Shown here: piece after piece, positions 7,230 through 15,829 of the stretch
Numbering within the stretch: the stretch's first letter is position 1
Layout: each line of letters begins with the position of its first letter
Source: Kuafuiihalomonas sp964477875
Lineage (GTDB): Bacteria; Myxococcota; Kuafuiibacteriia; Kuafuiibacteriales; Kuafuiibacteriaceae
Reading direction: 5' to 3'
Length of the DNA: 28,717 bases
Assembly: GCA_964477875.1 (NCBI GenBank)
Contig: CAYZFR010000028.1
Coordinates: forward strand, 1-28,717
The notes under the pieces: generated by a model
Database searches by the model: none
What the model saw: the letters and a program-made list of their open reading frames with translations, nothing else
What the model was told of the DNA's origin: nothing
Program-made: the position numbers and the translations under genes

Positions 7230-8591
7230 ATGAGCGTCAGCATCATCGGCGCAGGGCTGGCCGGCTCGGAGCTCGCCCTGCAGCTCGCCAAGCGGGGCGT
7301 GCCGGTCCGCATCTTCGAAAAGAAGCGTCGCGCCCCGACCCCCGCCCAGGTGAGCAAAGACTTCGCCGAGCTCGTCTGTTCGAACTCCTTTCGAGCCGCG
7401 TCTTTGGACAACGCGGTCGGGGCGATCAAGGAGGAGATGCGGGTCCTCGGCTCCGAGATCATGGAGGTCGCCGACGCCTGCGCCGTCCCCGCGGGGGGCG
7501 CCCTGGCCGTGGATCGGGAGCGCTTCGCCGCCGAGATCACCCGGCGCCTGCACTTCCAGCCGAACATCGAGATCGTGGAGGAAGAGGTCACTTCCCTGCC
7601 CGAGAGCGGCGAGACCGTGGTCGCCACCGGGCCCTTGACCGGCGAGGCGCTGTCCCGAGCCATCGCTCGGGCCACCGGCGCCGAGAAGATGTACTTCTAC
7701 GACGCCATCGCGCCCATCATCGCCGCCGACAGCGTGGACCGGGACCTCGTCTTCGAGGCGAGCCGCTGGGGCAAAGGGACAGCCGACTATCTCAACTGTC
7801 CAATGGACGAGGCCGCCTACCAAGGCTTCCTCGAGGCCGTACGCGCGGCGGAGAAGGTGACACCCCGAGACTTCGAAGAGGAGCGCTTCTTCGAGGGCTG
7901 TCTGCCCATCGAGGTGATGGCCGCCCGCGGGCCCGAAACCCTCCGCTATGGCTGCATGAAGCCGGTGGGTCTGGACGATCCTCGGACGGGCCGATGGCCC
8001 CACGCGGTGGTGCAGCTACGGGCAGAGAACGCCGAAGAGACCGCGTACAACATGGTCGGCTTTCAGACCCGGATGAAGTGGGGTGCGCAAAAGGAGGTCT
8101 TCCGCCAGATCCCTGGCCTACACAGCGCCGAGTTTCTGCGCTTTGGCTCCATTCACCGCAACACCTACATCGACTCACCGAGTCTGCTCGATGAGGGGCT
8201 CCGACTGAAGAGCGCACCTCACCTCCGCTTCGCAGGTCAGATCACGGGTGTGGAGGGCTACGTCGAGTCGACGGCCTGCGGGCTCAACCTGGCCATGATC
8301 ATGCTCGGAGAGCGGGCGGGGCTGCCGTCCTCGCTGCCGCCGCCCGAGAGCGCCCTGGGAGCGCTGCATCGCCACGTCCTGGGCGCGGACCGGATCGACG
8401 ATCGGCACGTGCCCAGCAATGTGCACTGGGGGATGGTCCCGCGCCTGAAGGTTCGCGCGAAGAAGGCGGAGCGGAAGCGGATGATGGGCGAGCGGGCCAT
8501 CGCCGCCTGCCGGGCCTGGTGGACGGCCCGAGGGCCTCTCCTGGCGCCCGGCACCGGACGCCAATGTGACAAGGCGGCCGCGGCGCTGTAG
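7230..8591 (+). CDS. trmFO: TrmFO, folate/FAD-dependent tRNA m5U54 methyltransferase
   Basis: The 453-aa length is typical. TrmFO methylates U54 in the T-loop of tRNA using methylenetetrahydrofolate and FAD. The N-terminal FAD-binding Rossmann motif reads IIGAGLAGSE, with an acidic strand end at IFEKK. The family signature FAELVCSNSFRA contains Cys50, equivalent to the conserved N-terminal catalytic-region cysteine. Also present are LAVDRERFA, YFYDAIAPI, DYLNCPM, FEGCLPIEVMA, YNMVGFQT and the C-terminal GQITGVEGYVESTACGL block. ATG at 7230 puts the Rossmann motif at residue 5, as expected. It is first in a rightward run with xerC, hslV, hslU and argD. The gene before it in many genomes, topA, is absent here. 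Confidence 0.95.
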   Translation: MSVSIIGAGLAGSELALQLAKRGVPVRIFEKKRRAPTPAQVSKDFAELVCSNSFRAASLDNAVGAIKEEMRVLGSEIMEVADACAVPAGGALAVDRERFAAEITRRLHFQPNIEIVEEEVTSLPESGETVVATGPLTGEALSRAIARATGAEKMYFYDAIAPIIAADSVDRDLVFEASRWGKGTADYLNCPMDEAAYQGFLEAVRAAEKVTPRDFEEERFFEGCLPIEVMAARGPETLRYGCMKPVGLDDPRTGRWPHAVVQLRAENAEETAYNMVGFQTRMKWGAQKEVFRQIPGLHSAEFLRFGSIHRNTYIDSPSLLDEGLRLKSAPHLRFAGQITGVEGYVESTACGLNLAMIMLGERAGLPSSLPPPESALGALHRHVLGADRIDDRHVPSNVHWGMVPRLKVRAKKAERKRMMGERAIAACRAWWTARGPLLAPGTGRQCDKAAAAL

Positions 8592-8594
8592 ATT
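8566..8594 (+). promoter_or_regulatory. Leaderless promoter inside the end of trmFO, driving xerC
   Basis: GTGACA (8566-8571), a 17-base spacer and TAGATT (8589-8594) resemble a housekeeping promoter, with 5/6 and 4/6 matches. The -10 overlaps the trmFO stop codon and ends six bases before the xerC GTG, so transcription would begin at or next to the start codon. Confidence 0.5.
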
Positions 8595-8600
8595 GAGACG

Positions 8601-9476
8601 GTGCAAGCCGTCCTGCTTCGCTTCCTCGCCCACCTCGAGCACGAGCGCCGGCTCTCGCCGAACACGCTTCGGGCCTACGCGGGCGATCTGCGGCCGATCC
8701 TGAGCCGGCTCACGGAGGCGAAGCGATGGGACGAGGTCGACCCCGAGGACCTGCGCGATGTCCTGGACGATCTCGGCGAGGACTGGAGCGCCCGGACCCG
8801 AGCCCGGAAGCTGTCCGCGCTTCGGTCCTTCGGGCGCTGGTGCGTACGCCGAGAAGGCTGCGAAAGAGATCCGAGCCTGGAGCTGAGTCGGCCGAAGGTC
8901 ACGGCGGGGCTGCCGCGAAACCTCACCCCCGACGAGGCGGTCGGGCTGCTCGACGTGGCCTGGGGTGATACGGCGATCGCGCGGCGTGATCTGGCCATCT
9001 TGGAGCTCGCCTACGGCGCCGGTCTGCGCGCCATGGAGCTGGTCGGGTTGAACGTCGAGGATCTGGATCTGGCCCGAGGGGAGGTCCGGGTGCGCGGCAA
9101 GGGAGGCAAGGAGCGCCTCGTTCCTTTCGGGCGAAAGGCCAAGATGGCGCTGCAGAACTGGCTCTCGAGAGGGGGACCGAGTCGAGGACCGCTGTTCACC
9201 AGTCGCCCCGGCCAGCGGATGTCGGACAGAACCCTCCGGCGGCGGCTCCATCGCCGGGTGCTCGAGATCGGCCTCGGCCGGCGGGTCACCCCCCACATGC
9301 TCCGCCACAGCTTCGCCACCCACCTCCTGGAGGGCGGGGCGGATCTTCGCGCCATTCAGGAGATGCTCGGCCACGCCTCCTCCAGCACCACCCAGCGCTA
9401 TGTGGCGGTGTCCGTCGACCATCTGCGCGCGGCCTACGACCAGGCTCATCCCTTCGGCGCGGGTACGGGTCGATGA
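8601..9476 (+). CDS. xerC: Tyrosine recombinase XerC
   Basis: The 291-aa product has the Xer architecture: an N-terminal SAM-like DNA-binding domain (RRLSPNTLRAYAGDL; SARTRARKLSALRSF) and a C-terminal catalytic domain. All catalytic residues are visible: Arg143 (GAGLRAMEL), Lys167 (RGKGGKER), His232 and Arg235 (PHMLRHSFATH), His258 (GHASSSTTQRY) and nucleophile Tyr267. Xer recombinases resolve chromosome dimers at dif. The name XerC rather than XerD follows from the position between trmFO and hslV, where xerC (codV) usually lies. Start is GTG at 8601, ten bases after trmFO, with a promoter-like pair immediately upstream and no good Shine-Dalgarno. No dif-like site was identified. Confidence 0.92.
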   Translation: MQAVLLRFLAHLEHERRLSPNTLRAYAGDLRPILSRLTEAKRWDEVDPEDLRDVLDDLGEDWSARTRARKLSALRSFGRWCVRREGCERDPSLELSRPKVTAGLPRNLTPDEAVGLLDVAWGDTAIARRDLAILELAYGAGLRAMELVGLNVEDLDLARGEVRVRGKGGKERLVPFGRKAKMALQNWLSRGGPSRGPLFTSRPGQRMSDRTLRRRLHRRVLEIGLGRRVTPHMLRHSFATHLLEGGADLRAIQEMLGHASSSTTQRYVAVSVDHLRAAYDQAHPFGAGTGR

Positions 9477-9518
9477 CCAATACTTGACGCTCCGCCTCGC
9501 CTACCCGAGGAACGAGGG

Positions 9519-10055
9519 ATGGAGCTCCACGGGACGACCATCGTCTGCGTGCGATCCGGCCGCAAGGTGGCGATGGGCGGAGACGGCCAGGTCAGCTTCG
9601 GCCAGACGGTCATGAAGTCCAACGCCCGAAAGGTGCGGCGCATGCACGAGGGCAGCGTCCTGGCCGGCTTCGCGGGCTCGACGGCCGACGCCTTCACGCT
9701 GTTCGAGCGCTTCGAGCAAAAACTCTCCGGCTACAACGGCCAGCTGATGCGCTCGGCGGTCGAGCTGGCCAAGGACTGGCGGACCGACCGCTACCTGAGG
9801 CGGCTAGAGGCCATGCTCGCGGTGGCCGATGCGGACTTGACCCTCATCCTGTCCGGCACCGGCGACATCGTCGAGCCCGAGGACGGGGTTTGCGCCATCG
9901 GCAGCGGGGGCCCCATGGCCCTCGCCGCCGCCCGGGCCCTGGTCCAAGAGAGTCAGCTCTCGCCGGCCGAGGTGGTCCAACGCTCCCTCGAGATCGCGGC
10001 CGACATCTGCATCTACACCAACCGGAACGTCACGGTGGAGAGCCTGGAGTCATGA
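9519..10055 (+). CDS. hslV: HslV (ClpQ) peptidase subunit
   Basis: The 178-aa product is the proteasome-like threonine peptidase of the HslUV protease. It reads MELHG followed by TTIVCVR, so the catalytic Thr would be residue 6 after removal of a five-residue leader rather than of Met alone. Conserved blocks are GRKVAMGGDGQVSFGQTVMKSNARKVRRM, VLAGFAGSTADAFTLFERFE, LSGTGDIVEPEDGVCAIGSGG and AADICIYTNRNVTVE. An AGGAACGAGGG purine run precedes the ATG and can serve as Shine-Dalgarno. A TTGACG hexamer lies 35 bases upstream but without a convincing -10. The stop overlaps the hslU start (ATGA), as expected for subunits of one complex. Confidence 0.95.
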   Translation: MELHGTTIVCVRSGRKVAMGGDGQVSFGQTVMKSNARKVRRMHEGSVLAGFAGSTADAFTLFERFEQKLSGYNGQLMRSAVELAKDWRTDRYLRRLEAMLAVADADLTLILSGTGDIVEPEDGVCAIGSGGPMALAAARALVQESQLSPAEVVQRSLEIAADICIYTNRNVTVESLES

Positions 10056-11425
10056 ACGAATCCTGGCGGCGATCCTTCACCCCTCGCGAGACGGTCGGGG
10101 AACTCGATCGCTACATCGTGGGGCAGGACCGGGCGAAGCGTGCGGTCGCGGTCGCCCTGCGCAACCGCTGGCGGCGGCGCATGGTGCCGGAAGAGATGCG
10201 GGACGAGATCGTCCCCAAGAACATCTTGATGGTCGGTCCGACCGGGGTGGGGAAGACGGAGATCGCCCGGCGCCTCGCTCGGCTCATCAAGGCGCCTTTC
10301 GTGAAGGTCGAGGCCTCGAAATTCACCGAGGTCGGCTACGTGGGCCGGGACGTGGAGTCGATGATCCGCGACTTGGTCGAGACCGCGGTCAACCTGACCC
10401 GAGAGGAGGCCCAAGCCCACGTCCGCGCGCCGGCGGAGTCGGCGGCCGAGGAACGGCTCCTCGATCTGCTGCTGCCCGAGACCTCGGGTGGAAAGGGCTT
10501 CGAGGCCAAGGTCGGAGAGGCCGAGAGCCACTCAAAGACTCGTGAGACCTTTCGGCGCATGCTCCGGGAAGGAAAGCTCGAAGACCGAACGGTCGAGGTC
10601 GAGGTCAGCGCACGCTCCCCGATGTCCACCGTTCAGAATTTCAGCGCCGAAGGCGTGCAGGACATGGTCTTTCAGCTCCAGGACCTGATGGGGGGCGGCC
10701 AGAAGGGCGGCCCCAAGAAGCGGCGCAAGACCACCGTCGCCGAGGCCCGGGAGATCCTGATCGACGAAGAGGTCGACAAGCGAATCGACATGGATCAGGT
10801 CCAGCGAGATGCGCTGCAGCTCGCCGAGCAAAGCGGCATCGTCTTCATCGACGAGATCGACAAGGTCGCTACCTCCGCCGCCGGAGGGGGCAAGGGGGGG
10901 CCCGACGTCTCCCGCGAGGGCGTTCAACGAGACCTGCTCCCGATCGTCGAGGGGAGCACCATCACCACCAAGTACGGGCGGGTCTCGACCGACCACGTCT
11001 TGTTCATCGCCGCGGGCGCATTCCACACCGCCAAGGTCTCGGATCTGATCCCGGAGCTGCAGGGACGCTTTCCGATCCGAGTGGAGCTCGCTGGTCTGAA
11101 GGAGGCGGACTTCATTCGGATCCTCACCGAGCCCAAGAACTCCCTGGTGAAGCAGTACGCCGCTCTGATGAAGACCGAGGGCGTGGACCTTCACTTCGAG
11201 GAGAGCGCTGTGAACGCCATCGCCGAGGTGGCGGCCCGCGCCAATCAAACGCTCGAGAACATCGGTGCGCGTCGCCTCCACACCGTCCTGGAGACGCTGC
11301 TGGAGGAGATCTCCTTCGACGCCCCCGAGCGCGGCGGTACGACGGTGAACGTCGACGAGGCCATGGTCCGGTCGCGCCTCGCACCAGCCCTGGAAAGCGA
11401 AGACCTGTCCCGCTTCGTCTTGTAG
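10052..11425 (+). CDS. hslU: HslU (ClpY) AAA+ ATPase subunit
   Basis: The 457-aa product is the unfoldase ring that feeds HslV. Motifs in order: FTPRETVGELDRYIVGQDRAKRAVAVALRNRWRR at the N-terminus, Walker A GPTGVGKT (62-69), the pore-loop region FTEVGYVGRDVESMIRDL, the I domain (about 115-235), Walker B IVFIDEIDK (D267, E268), GRFPIRVEL with an arginine finger, and the sensor-2 region ENIGARRLHTVLE. The C-terminus LSRFVL matches the conserved tail that inserts into HslV and activates it. The I domain contains a Gly/Lys-rich insertion (MGGGQKGGPKKRRK). ATG at 10052 overlaps hslV, with GGAG seven bases upstream. Confidence 0.96.
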   Translation: MNESWRRSFTPRETVGELDRYIVGQDRAKRAVAVALRNRWRRRMVPEEMRDEIVPKNILMVGPTGVGKTEIARRLARLIKAPFVKVEASKFTEVGYVGRDVESMIRDLVETAVNLTREEAQAHVRAPAESAAEERLLDLLLPETSGGKGFEAKVGEAESHSKTRETFRRMLREGKLEDRTVEVEVSARSPMSTVQNFSAEGVQDMVFQLQDLMGGGQKGGPKKRRKTTVAEAREILIDEEVDKRIDMDQVQRDALQLAEQSGIVFIDEIDKVATSAAGGGKGGPDVSREGVQRDLLPIVEGSTITTKYGRVSTDHVLFIAAGAFHTAKVSDLIPELQGRFPIRVELAGLKEADFIRILTEPKNSLVKQYAALMKTEGVDLHFEESAVNAIAEVAARANQTLENIGARRLHTVLETLLEEISFDAPERGGTTVNVDEAMVRSRLAPALESEDLSRFVL

Positions 11426-11434
11426 CCTCGCCCC

Positions 11435-12628
11435 ATGGATCCGCTGATCGAACGGGGCCAGGCCGTGATGACGCCCAACTATCGGCCGGCGCCGATCGTC
11501 CTCGACCGAGGGGAGGGCGTTTGGGTCTGGGACAGCGAGGGACGCCGGTACCTGGACATGGTGTCCGGGATCGCGGTCAGCGCTCTCGGACACAATCATC
11601 CCGCGCTGGTGGAGGCCGTGCGAGTTCAGGCCGGCAAGCTTCTGCACGCCAGCAACCTGTATTGGAATCGTCCGAGCATCGAGCTGGCGGAGGCCCTGGT
11701 CGAGCTCAGCTTCGGCGACAAGGTGTTCTTCTGCAGCTCGGGCGCAGAGGCGAACGAAGCTTGCATCAAGCTCGCCCGGCGCCATCAGTGGCTTAAGGAT
11801 CCGGAGCGGAACGAGATCGTCAGCTTCACCAACTCCTTTCACGGGCGGACCATGGGGGCCCTCACCGCCACCGCCCAGCCCAAGTACCATGAGGGCTTTG
11901 GACCGCTGCCTGAGGGTTTCGTATATGGCCGGATCGGCCAGGATCCAGCGGAGCTCGTCGGCCCCCGAACGGCGGCCGTCCTGGTCGAGCCGATCCAGGG
12001 AGAGGGCGGCGTCCGACCGGTCCCCGTCGACTACCTGCAGGCTCTGCGTAGACGCTGTGACGACGCCGGCGCGCTGCTGATCGCTGACGAAGTCCAGGCC
12101 GGGGTCGGGCGGACGGGTGAGATGTTCGCGTACATGGCGTCGGGGATCCGTCCCGACCTGATGGCGCTGGCCAAGGGCGTCGGGGGCGGGCTGCCGCTCG
12201 GGGCCTTGGTGGCCCGGGCCGAGTTAGCCGAGGCCCTTCAGCCCGGGACCCACGGCACCACCTACGGAGGCAGTCCCCTCGCTTGCGCGGGGGCGCTGGT
12301 CGTTCTGGAGGCCGTCCGCGGAGGCCTGATGGAGAACGCAAGGGCCCGAGGAGTGGAGCTGTTGTCTGGGCTGCAGGCCCTGAACGCGCGTCGAGGCTGC
12401 TTCGCCGAGGTGCGGGGCAGAGGCCTGATGCTGGGGGCCGAGCTTCGGGATGAGCTGCCCTTCGACGCCAAGGCGGTCGTGAAGGAGGCCCGCGAGCGGG
12501 GCGTCCTCGTGCACGTGGCGGGTCCTAAGACCCTGCGCATGCTGCCCCCGCTGATCTTGGAGGCCAGCCACGTCGAGCAGGCCTTGGGGGCGGTCGAAGA
12601 GAGCCTGCAGGCGCTTTTCGAGCGGTGA
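11435..12628 (+). CDS. argD: Acetylornithine aminotransferase-like class-III aminotransferase
   Basis: The 397-aa length and motifs fit ArgD, which converts N-acetylglutamate semialdehyde to N-acetylornithine with glutamate as donor, using pyridoxal phosphate. Visible are YLDMVSGIAVSALGHNHP, FFCSSGAEANEACIKLARR (phosphate binding), FHGRTMGALTATAQPKYHEGFGPL, VEPIQGEGGVRP, LIADEVQAGVGRTG and ALAKGVGGGLPLGAL with the Schiff-base Lys247. Other class-III transaminases (ornithine or succinylornithine) share these. ArgD is preferred because of length, the GPLPEGF-type segment and the known tendency of arg genes to follow hslU in some deltaproteobacteria. It begins nine bases after hslU. No Shine-Dalgarno is visible, but a TAGCCT hexamer overlapping the hslU stop ends six bases before the ATG. 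Confidence 0.87.
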   Translation: MDPLIERGQAVMTPNYRPAPIVLDRGEGVWVWDSEGRRYLDMVSGIAVSALGHNHPALVEAVRVQAGKLLHASNLYWNRPSIELAEALVELSFGDKVFFCSSGAEANEACIKLARRHQWLKDPERNEIVSFTNSFHGRTMGALTATAQPKYHEGFGPLPEGFVYGRIGQDPAELVGPRTAAVLVEPIQGEGGVRPVPVDYLQALRRRCDDAGALLIADEVQAGVGRTGEMFAYMASGIRPDLMALAKGVGGGLPLGALVARAELAEALQPGTHGTTYGGSPLACAGALVVLEAVRGGLMENARARGVELLSGLQALNARRGCFAEVRGRGLMLGAELRDELPFDAKAVVKEARERGVLVHVAGPKTLRMLPPLILEASHVEQALGAVEESLQALFER

Positions 12629-12680
12629 TGGTGGGCCGTCTGTCGGGAGATGTGGGTCCGCCGACCGGAAGGCCAGCGGC

Positions 12681-12708
12681 TTGACCTCCCGTCATGAGCG
12701 TGGAAACT
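12681..12708 (+). promoter_or_regulatory. Candidate leaderless promoter of the J-TPR/DnaK unit
   Basis: TTGACC (12681-12686), a 16-base spacer and GAAACT (12703-12708) end seven bases before ATG 12716. The -35 region TTGACCTC is identical to that of the promoter at 4104. Confidence 0.4.
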
Positions 12709-12715
12709 CTGATCG

Positions 12716-13957
12716 ATGATTCTCGCGGGCTCGGCGGCGCCCATGAAAGACACAGGGCACCGATATAGGCTCGTGCAGGGTGTGAAGCTGGATCGGGTCG
12801 ACTTGACCATGGAAGAGGGCCGGGTCGCGGTCAGCATTCAGGATACCGCGCTTTCGGTCTCGGACATCGCGACGATCACCAGTCTTCCCGCCAGGCAAGT
12901 GCAGCCCATCCTCAGCTCTCTGGTGGCCCGAGGGCTGGTCGAGCGCTTGGGTGAAGGTCCCAAGCAGAGCACGGACGCCGACTACGGCGACTTTCTCTTC
13001 CCGGCCCACCTCATGAACGCCGAGTGCGATCTCGACGTGGCGCAGCGCAAGCGGATCATCTACACCCACACCAAGCTGGGCTCTCTGACCCACTACGAGC
13101 TGCTGCGGGTCCGACGTCGCGACGACAAGGCCAAGATCACGGAGGCGTTCCGGCAGCGCTCCATGGAGTGGCACCCGGACCGCTTCAAAGGCAACAAGGG
13201 GCCCTTCGGTCGCTTGCTGCAGGACATCTTCAAGGCGCTCCAGGAGTCGAGGCGCGTGCTCGGGAACGAGAAGCTGAAAGCGGAGTACGACCAGCAGCAC
13301 GGGCACCTGGTGGTCGACCCCGAGGACCTGGCGGAGATGCGGGCCCGCAAGCGCAAAGAGGCCCGGGAGGCGAAGAGGGAGAAGGAGGCGGTCGAGCGCC
13401 GGCGCCGCCGCAACCCGATCCGGAAGAAGCTCGAGAGGGCCGATGAGCTGCGGAGCCTGTCCCAAGACCTGGAGTCGGGGGGAGACTTGTCGGCGGCGCT
13501 GGAGAAGGCTCGCCTGGCTCTGGCCTACGATCCCAACAACGAGACCTTGAAGGGCAAGGTGTCGAATCTTGAAGCCTCCACCGCCAAGCAGCGCAGCGAG
13601 CCCTGGATCAAACGGGGTCAGAGCGCGATGACCCAACTCAAGTGGGATCAGGCGATCGAGTGTTTCGGACGGGCGCTGGACGTGGACCCAGACAACTGCG
13701 CCGCGCTGCGAGGGCGGGCCTACTGTCTATGCTACGGCGGAGATGGGGAGGGAGACCTGGCGGAGGCATCTCGACTGGCGGCCAGGGCAGTGGCGGTCTG
13801 TCCGAGGGATCCCGAGAGCCACTTCAGCCTGGGCCTGTGCTACGCGAAGAAGGGCATGAAGAAGAAGGCGGTCGAGTGGCTCGAGAAGAGTTTGGAGCTC
13901 AAGCCCAACCACGCTGAGGCCAAGAAGCTGCTCAAAAAGCTTCGCTGGCCCTTCTGA
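12716..13957 (+). CDS. Winged-helix / J-domain / TPR co-chaperone
   Basis: The 413-aa product combines three parts. Residues about 35-85 (SVSDIATITSLPARQVQPILSSLVARGLVERL) resemble a winged helix. A J domain follows (about 122-190, HYELLRV through LKAEYDQQ) with the HPD motif at 153-155, which in the family stimulates the Hsp70 ATPase. A basic coiled stretch (ARKRKEAREAKREKEAVERRRRR) leads to TPR repeats from about 240 to the end (WDQAIECFGRALDVDPDN; SHFSLGLCYAKKGMKKKAVEWLEKSLELKPNHAEA). It lacks the Gly/Phe region and zinc fingers of classical DnaJ, so it is a specialised J protein. ATG 12716 fits the upstream promoter; ATG 12743 is an alternative, and neither has a clear Shine-Dalgarno. The DnaK paralogue starts 19 bases later and is the obvious partner. 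Confidence 0.85.
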   Translation: MILAGSAAPMKDTGHRYRLVQGVKLDRVDLTMEEGRVAVSIQDTALSVSDIATITSLPARQVQPILSSLVARGLVERLGEGPKQSTDADYGDFLFPAHLMNAECDLDVAQRKRIIYTHTKLGSLTHYELLRVRRRDDKAKITEAFRQRSMEWHPDRFKGNKGPFGRLLQDIFKALQESRRVLGNEKLKAEYDQQHGHLVVDPEDLAEMRARKRKEAREAKREKEAVERRRRRNPIRKKLERADELRSLSQDLESGGDLSAALEKARLALAYDPNNETLKGKVSNLEASTAKQRSEPWIKRGQSAMTQLKWDQAIECFGRALDVDPDNCAALRGRAYCLCYGGDGEGDLAEASRLAARAVAVCPRDPESHFSLGLCYAKKGMKKKAVEWLEKSLELKPNHAEAKKLLKKLRWPF

Positions 13958-13976
13958 AGCGCATCGGAGTCTACTC

Positions 13977-15824
13977 TTGCCCAGCGAACCCATCATCGGC
14001 ATCGATCTCGGAACGACCAACTCCTGCGTGGCGGTGGTGGAGGAGGGCGTCCCCAAGGTCGTCCCGAATCGCGCCGGCTACCGCACCACGCCGTCCATCG
14101 TGGCGGTGGCCGAGAGTGGACGTCGCCTCATCGGCCACATCGCGAAGCGGCAGGCCATCACCAACCCCGAGGGCACGGTGTACGCTTCCAAACGCCTCAT
14201 CGGCCGGAAATGGAACTCGCCGGCCGTAGCCGCAGCTCTCGAGACTTGCTCTTACCAGCTGATCGAGGGCCCCCACCACGACGTTCGGATCTCGCTTCGG
14301 GACACCGTCTACAGCCTTCCCGAGGTCAGCTCCATGATCCTGGGCGAGATGAAGCTCATCGCCGAGCAGTACTTGGAGGCCGATGTCGTCAAGTGCGTGG
14401 TCACGGTGCCGGCCTACTTCAACGACGGCCAGCGTCAGGCGACCAAGGATGCGGGACGGATCGCGGGGCTCGAAGTGGTCCGGATCATCAACGAGCCCAC
14501 CGCCGCTGCCCTCGCCTACGGATACGGCAAGAACATCGAGCGAACAGTCGCCGTCTTCGACCTTGGGGGCGGCACATTCGACATCTCGATCCTGGAGATC
14601 GGCTCCGGTGTCTTCGAGGTCATGGCCACCGCCGGCGACACCTATCTGGGCGGCGAAGACTTCGACAATCGCATCATCGAGTGGTTGGTGTTCGGCTTTT
14701 TGAAAGAGCACAAGATCGACCTCCGCAAGGATCGGATGGCGCTCCAGCGGATTCGGGACGCGGCGGAGAAGGCGAAGATAGAGCTCTCGAACGCACCACA
14801 GACCGAGATCAATCTGCCTTTCATCATTTCGACCGGCAAGAACGACGCCCTCCACCTTCAGAAGACGCTGAACCGAGAGAAGTTCGAAGACCTCGTCATC
14901 GATCTCAGCGAGCGGTGCATCCAGATCTGCGAAAAGACGCTCAAAGACGCCGGCATCGACAAGAAGGACCTGGACGACGTACTCCTGGTCGGCGGCCAGA
15001 CCCGGACCCCGAAGCTGCAGGAGATGGTCCGGGGGTTCTTCGGGCTCGCGCCGAGCCGCTCGGTCAACCCGGACGAAGTGGTCGCCCTCGGTGCGGCGGT
15101 CCAAGGCGCCTCGCTCCTCGACGACCGAAGCAGCGTGCTGCTCCTGGACGTCACGCCCCACAACCTGGGCATCATGATCGTAGGGGGCTACTTCCAGACC
15201 ATCATCGAGCGAAACACCACCGTTCCCACCAGCGCCAGCCACGTCTTCACCACCGTTCGCGACAATCAGACCTCGGTCCGGATCATGGTCTTTCAGGGTG
15301 AAAGCCAGCGGGCGGAGGACAACGAGCTTCTGGGCGAGTTCATCCTCTCGGGCCTTCGGGAGGCACCGCGGGGTGTGGTGGAGGTGGAGGTCACGTTCGA
15401 GATCTCGGCCGACGGCATCGTTTCGGTGTCGGCCAAGGATCTCGACACGGGGCTGCAGCAGAGCATCACCGTCACCGCTACCTCGGGCCTCACCGAGGAG
15501 GAGATCCGCCGCATGGCCGAGGAGGCGCAGGAATACGCCGTCGCGACACGGGAAGACGACGCCTCCGCCAAGATGCGGGCCAACGTCAGCGGAATGCTTC
15601 GAGACATCGACAAGGTTCTGCCCGAGGTCCGGGACTTCATGAGCGGCTCCGATTTCGGCAAGGAGGCGTTGGCCAAGGCCGACGCGAAGATCAAGGCAGC
15701 TCGGGACTTCGTCGAAGGGAAGGGCTCGTTCAGGAAAGACGACGAGGACGCCCTCTCTCGCACCCTCAAGATGCTCCGGGGGGTGCGTGAAAAGATGGAC
15801 GAAGACCCGCCCGAGGAGGACTGA
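13977..15824 (+). CDS. DnaK-family Hsp70 chaperone (paralogue)
   Basis: The 615-aa product has a full Hsp70 layout. The ATPase domain shows GIDLGTTNSCVAVV, VVTVPAYFNDGQRQATKDAGRIAGLEVVRIINEPTAAALAYGYG, FDLGGGTFDISIL and VLLVGGQTRTPKLQ. The substrate-binding domain shows LLDVTPHNLGIMIVGG, IERNTTVPTS and EVEVTFEISADGIVSVSAKD. A shortened helical lid and a modest acidic tail (KMDEDPPEED) follow. It is somewhat shorter and more divergent than housekeeping DnaK, no grpE or classical dnaJ is beside it, and it sits between a J-TPR protein and a TPR/winged-helix protein. It is therefore probably a dedicated second Hsp70. Start is TTG at 13977, because GGAG lies seven bases upstream and no ATG or GTG is suitable. 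Confidence 0.9.
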   Translation: MPSEPIIGIDLGTTNSCVAVVEEGVPKVVPNRAGYRTTPSIVAVAESGRRLIGHIAKRQAITNPEGTVYASKRLIGRKWNSPAVAAALETCSYQLIEGPHHDVRISLRDTVYSLPEVSSMILGEMKLIAEQYLEADVVKCVVTVPAYFNDGQRQATKDAGRIAGLEVVRIINEPTAAALAYGYGKNIERTVAVFDLGGGTFDISILEIGSGVFEVMATAGDTYLGGEDFDNRIIEWLVFGFLKEHKIDLRKDRMALQRIRDAAEKAKIELSNAPQTEINLPFIISTGKNDALHLQKTLNREKFEDLVIDLSERCIQICEKTLKDAGIDKKDLDDVLLVGGQTRTPKLQEMVRGFFGLAPSRSVNPDEVVALGAAVQGASLLDDRSSVLLLDVTPHNLGIMIVGGYFQTIIERNTTVPTSASHVFTTVRDNQTSVRIMVFQGESQRAEDNELLGEFILSGLREAPRGVVEVEVTFEISADGIVSVSAKDLDTGLQQSITVTATSGLTEEEIRRMAEEAQEYAVATREDDASAKMRANVSGMLRDIDKVLPEVRDFMSGSDFGKEALAKADAKIKAARDFVEGKGSFRKDDEDALSRTLKMLRGVREKMDEDPPEED

Positions 15825-15829
15825 GGACG

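Noticed and set aside
7106..7243. 45-aa minus-strand frame ending four bases before dprA
   Set aside because: It has gene-like codons and tight spacing, but it overlaps the start of trmFO, contains the candidate promoters of both dprA and trmFO, and resembles no family I know.
12694..12768. Short frame MSVETLIDDSRGLGG... overlapping the start of the J-TPR gene
   Set aside because: It ends after 24 codons in a different frame. It could be a leader peptide, but it would lie across the proposed -10 box and nothing else supports it.
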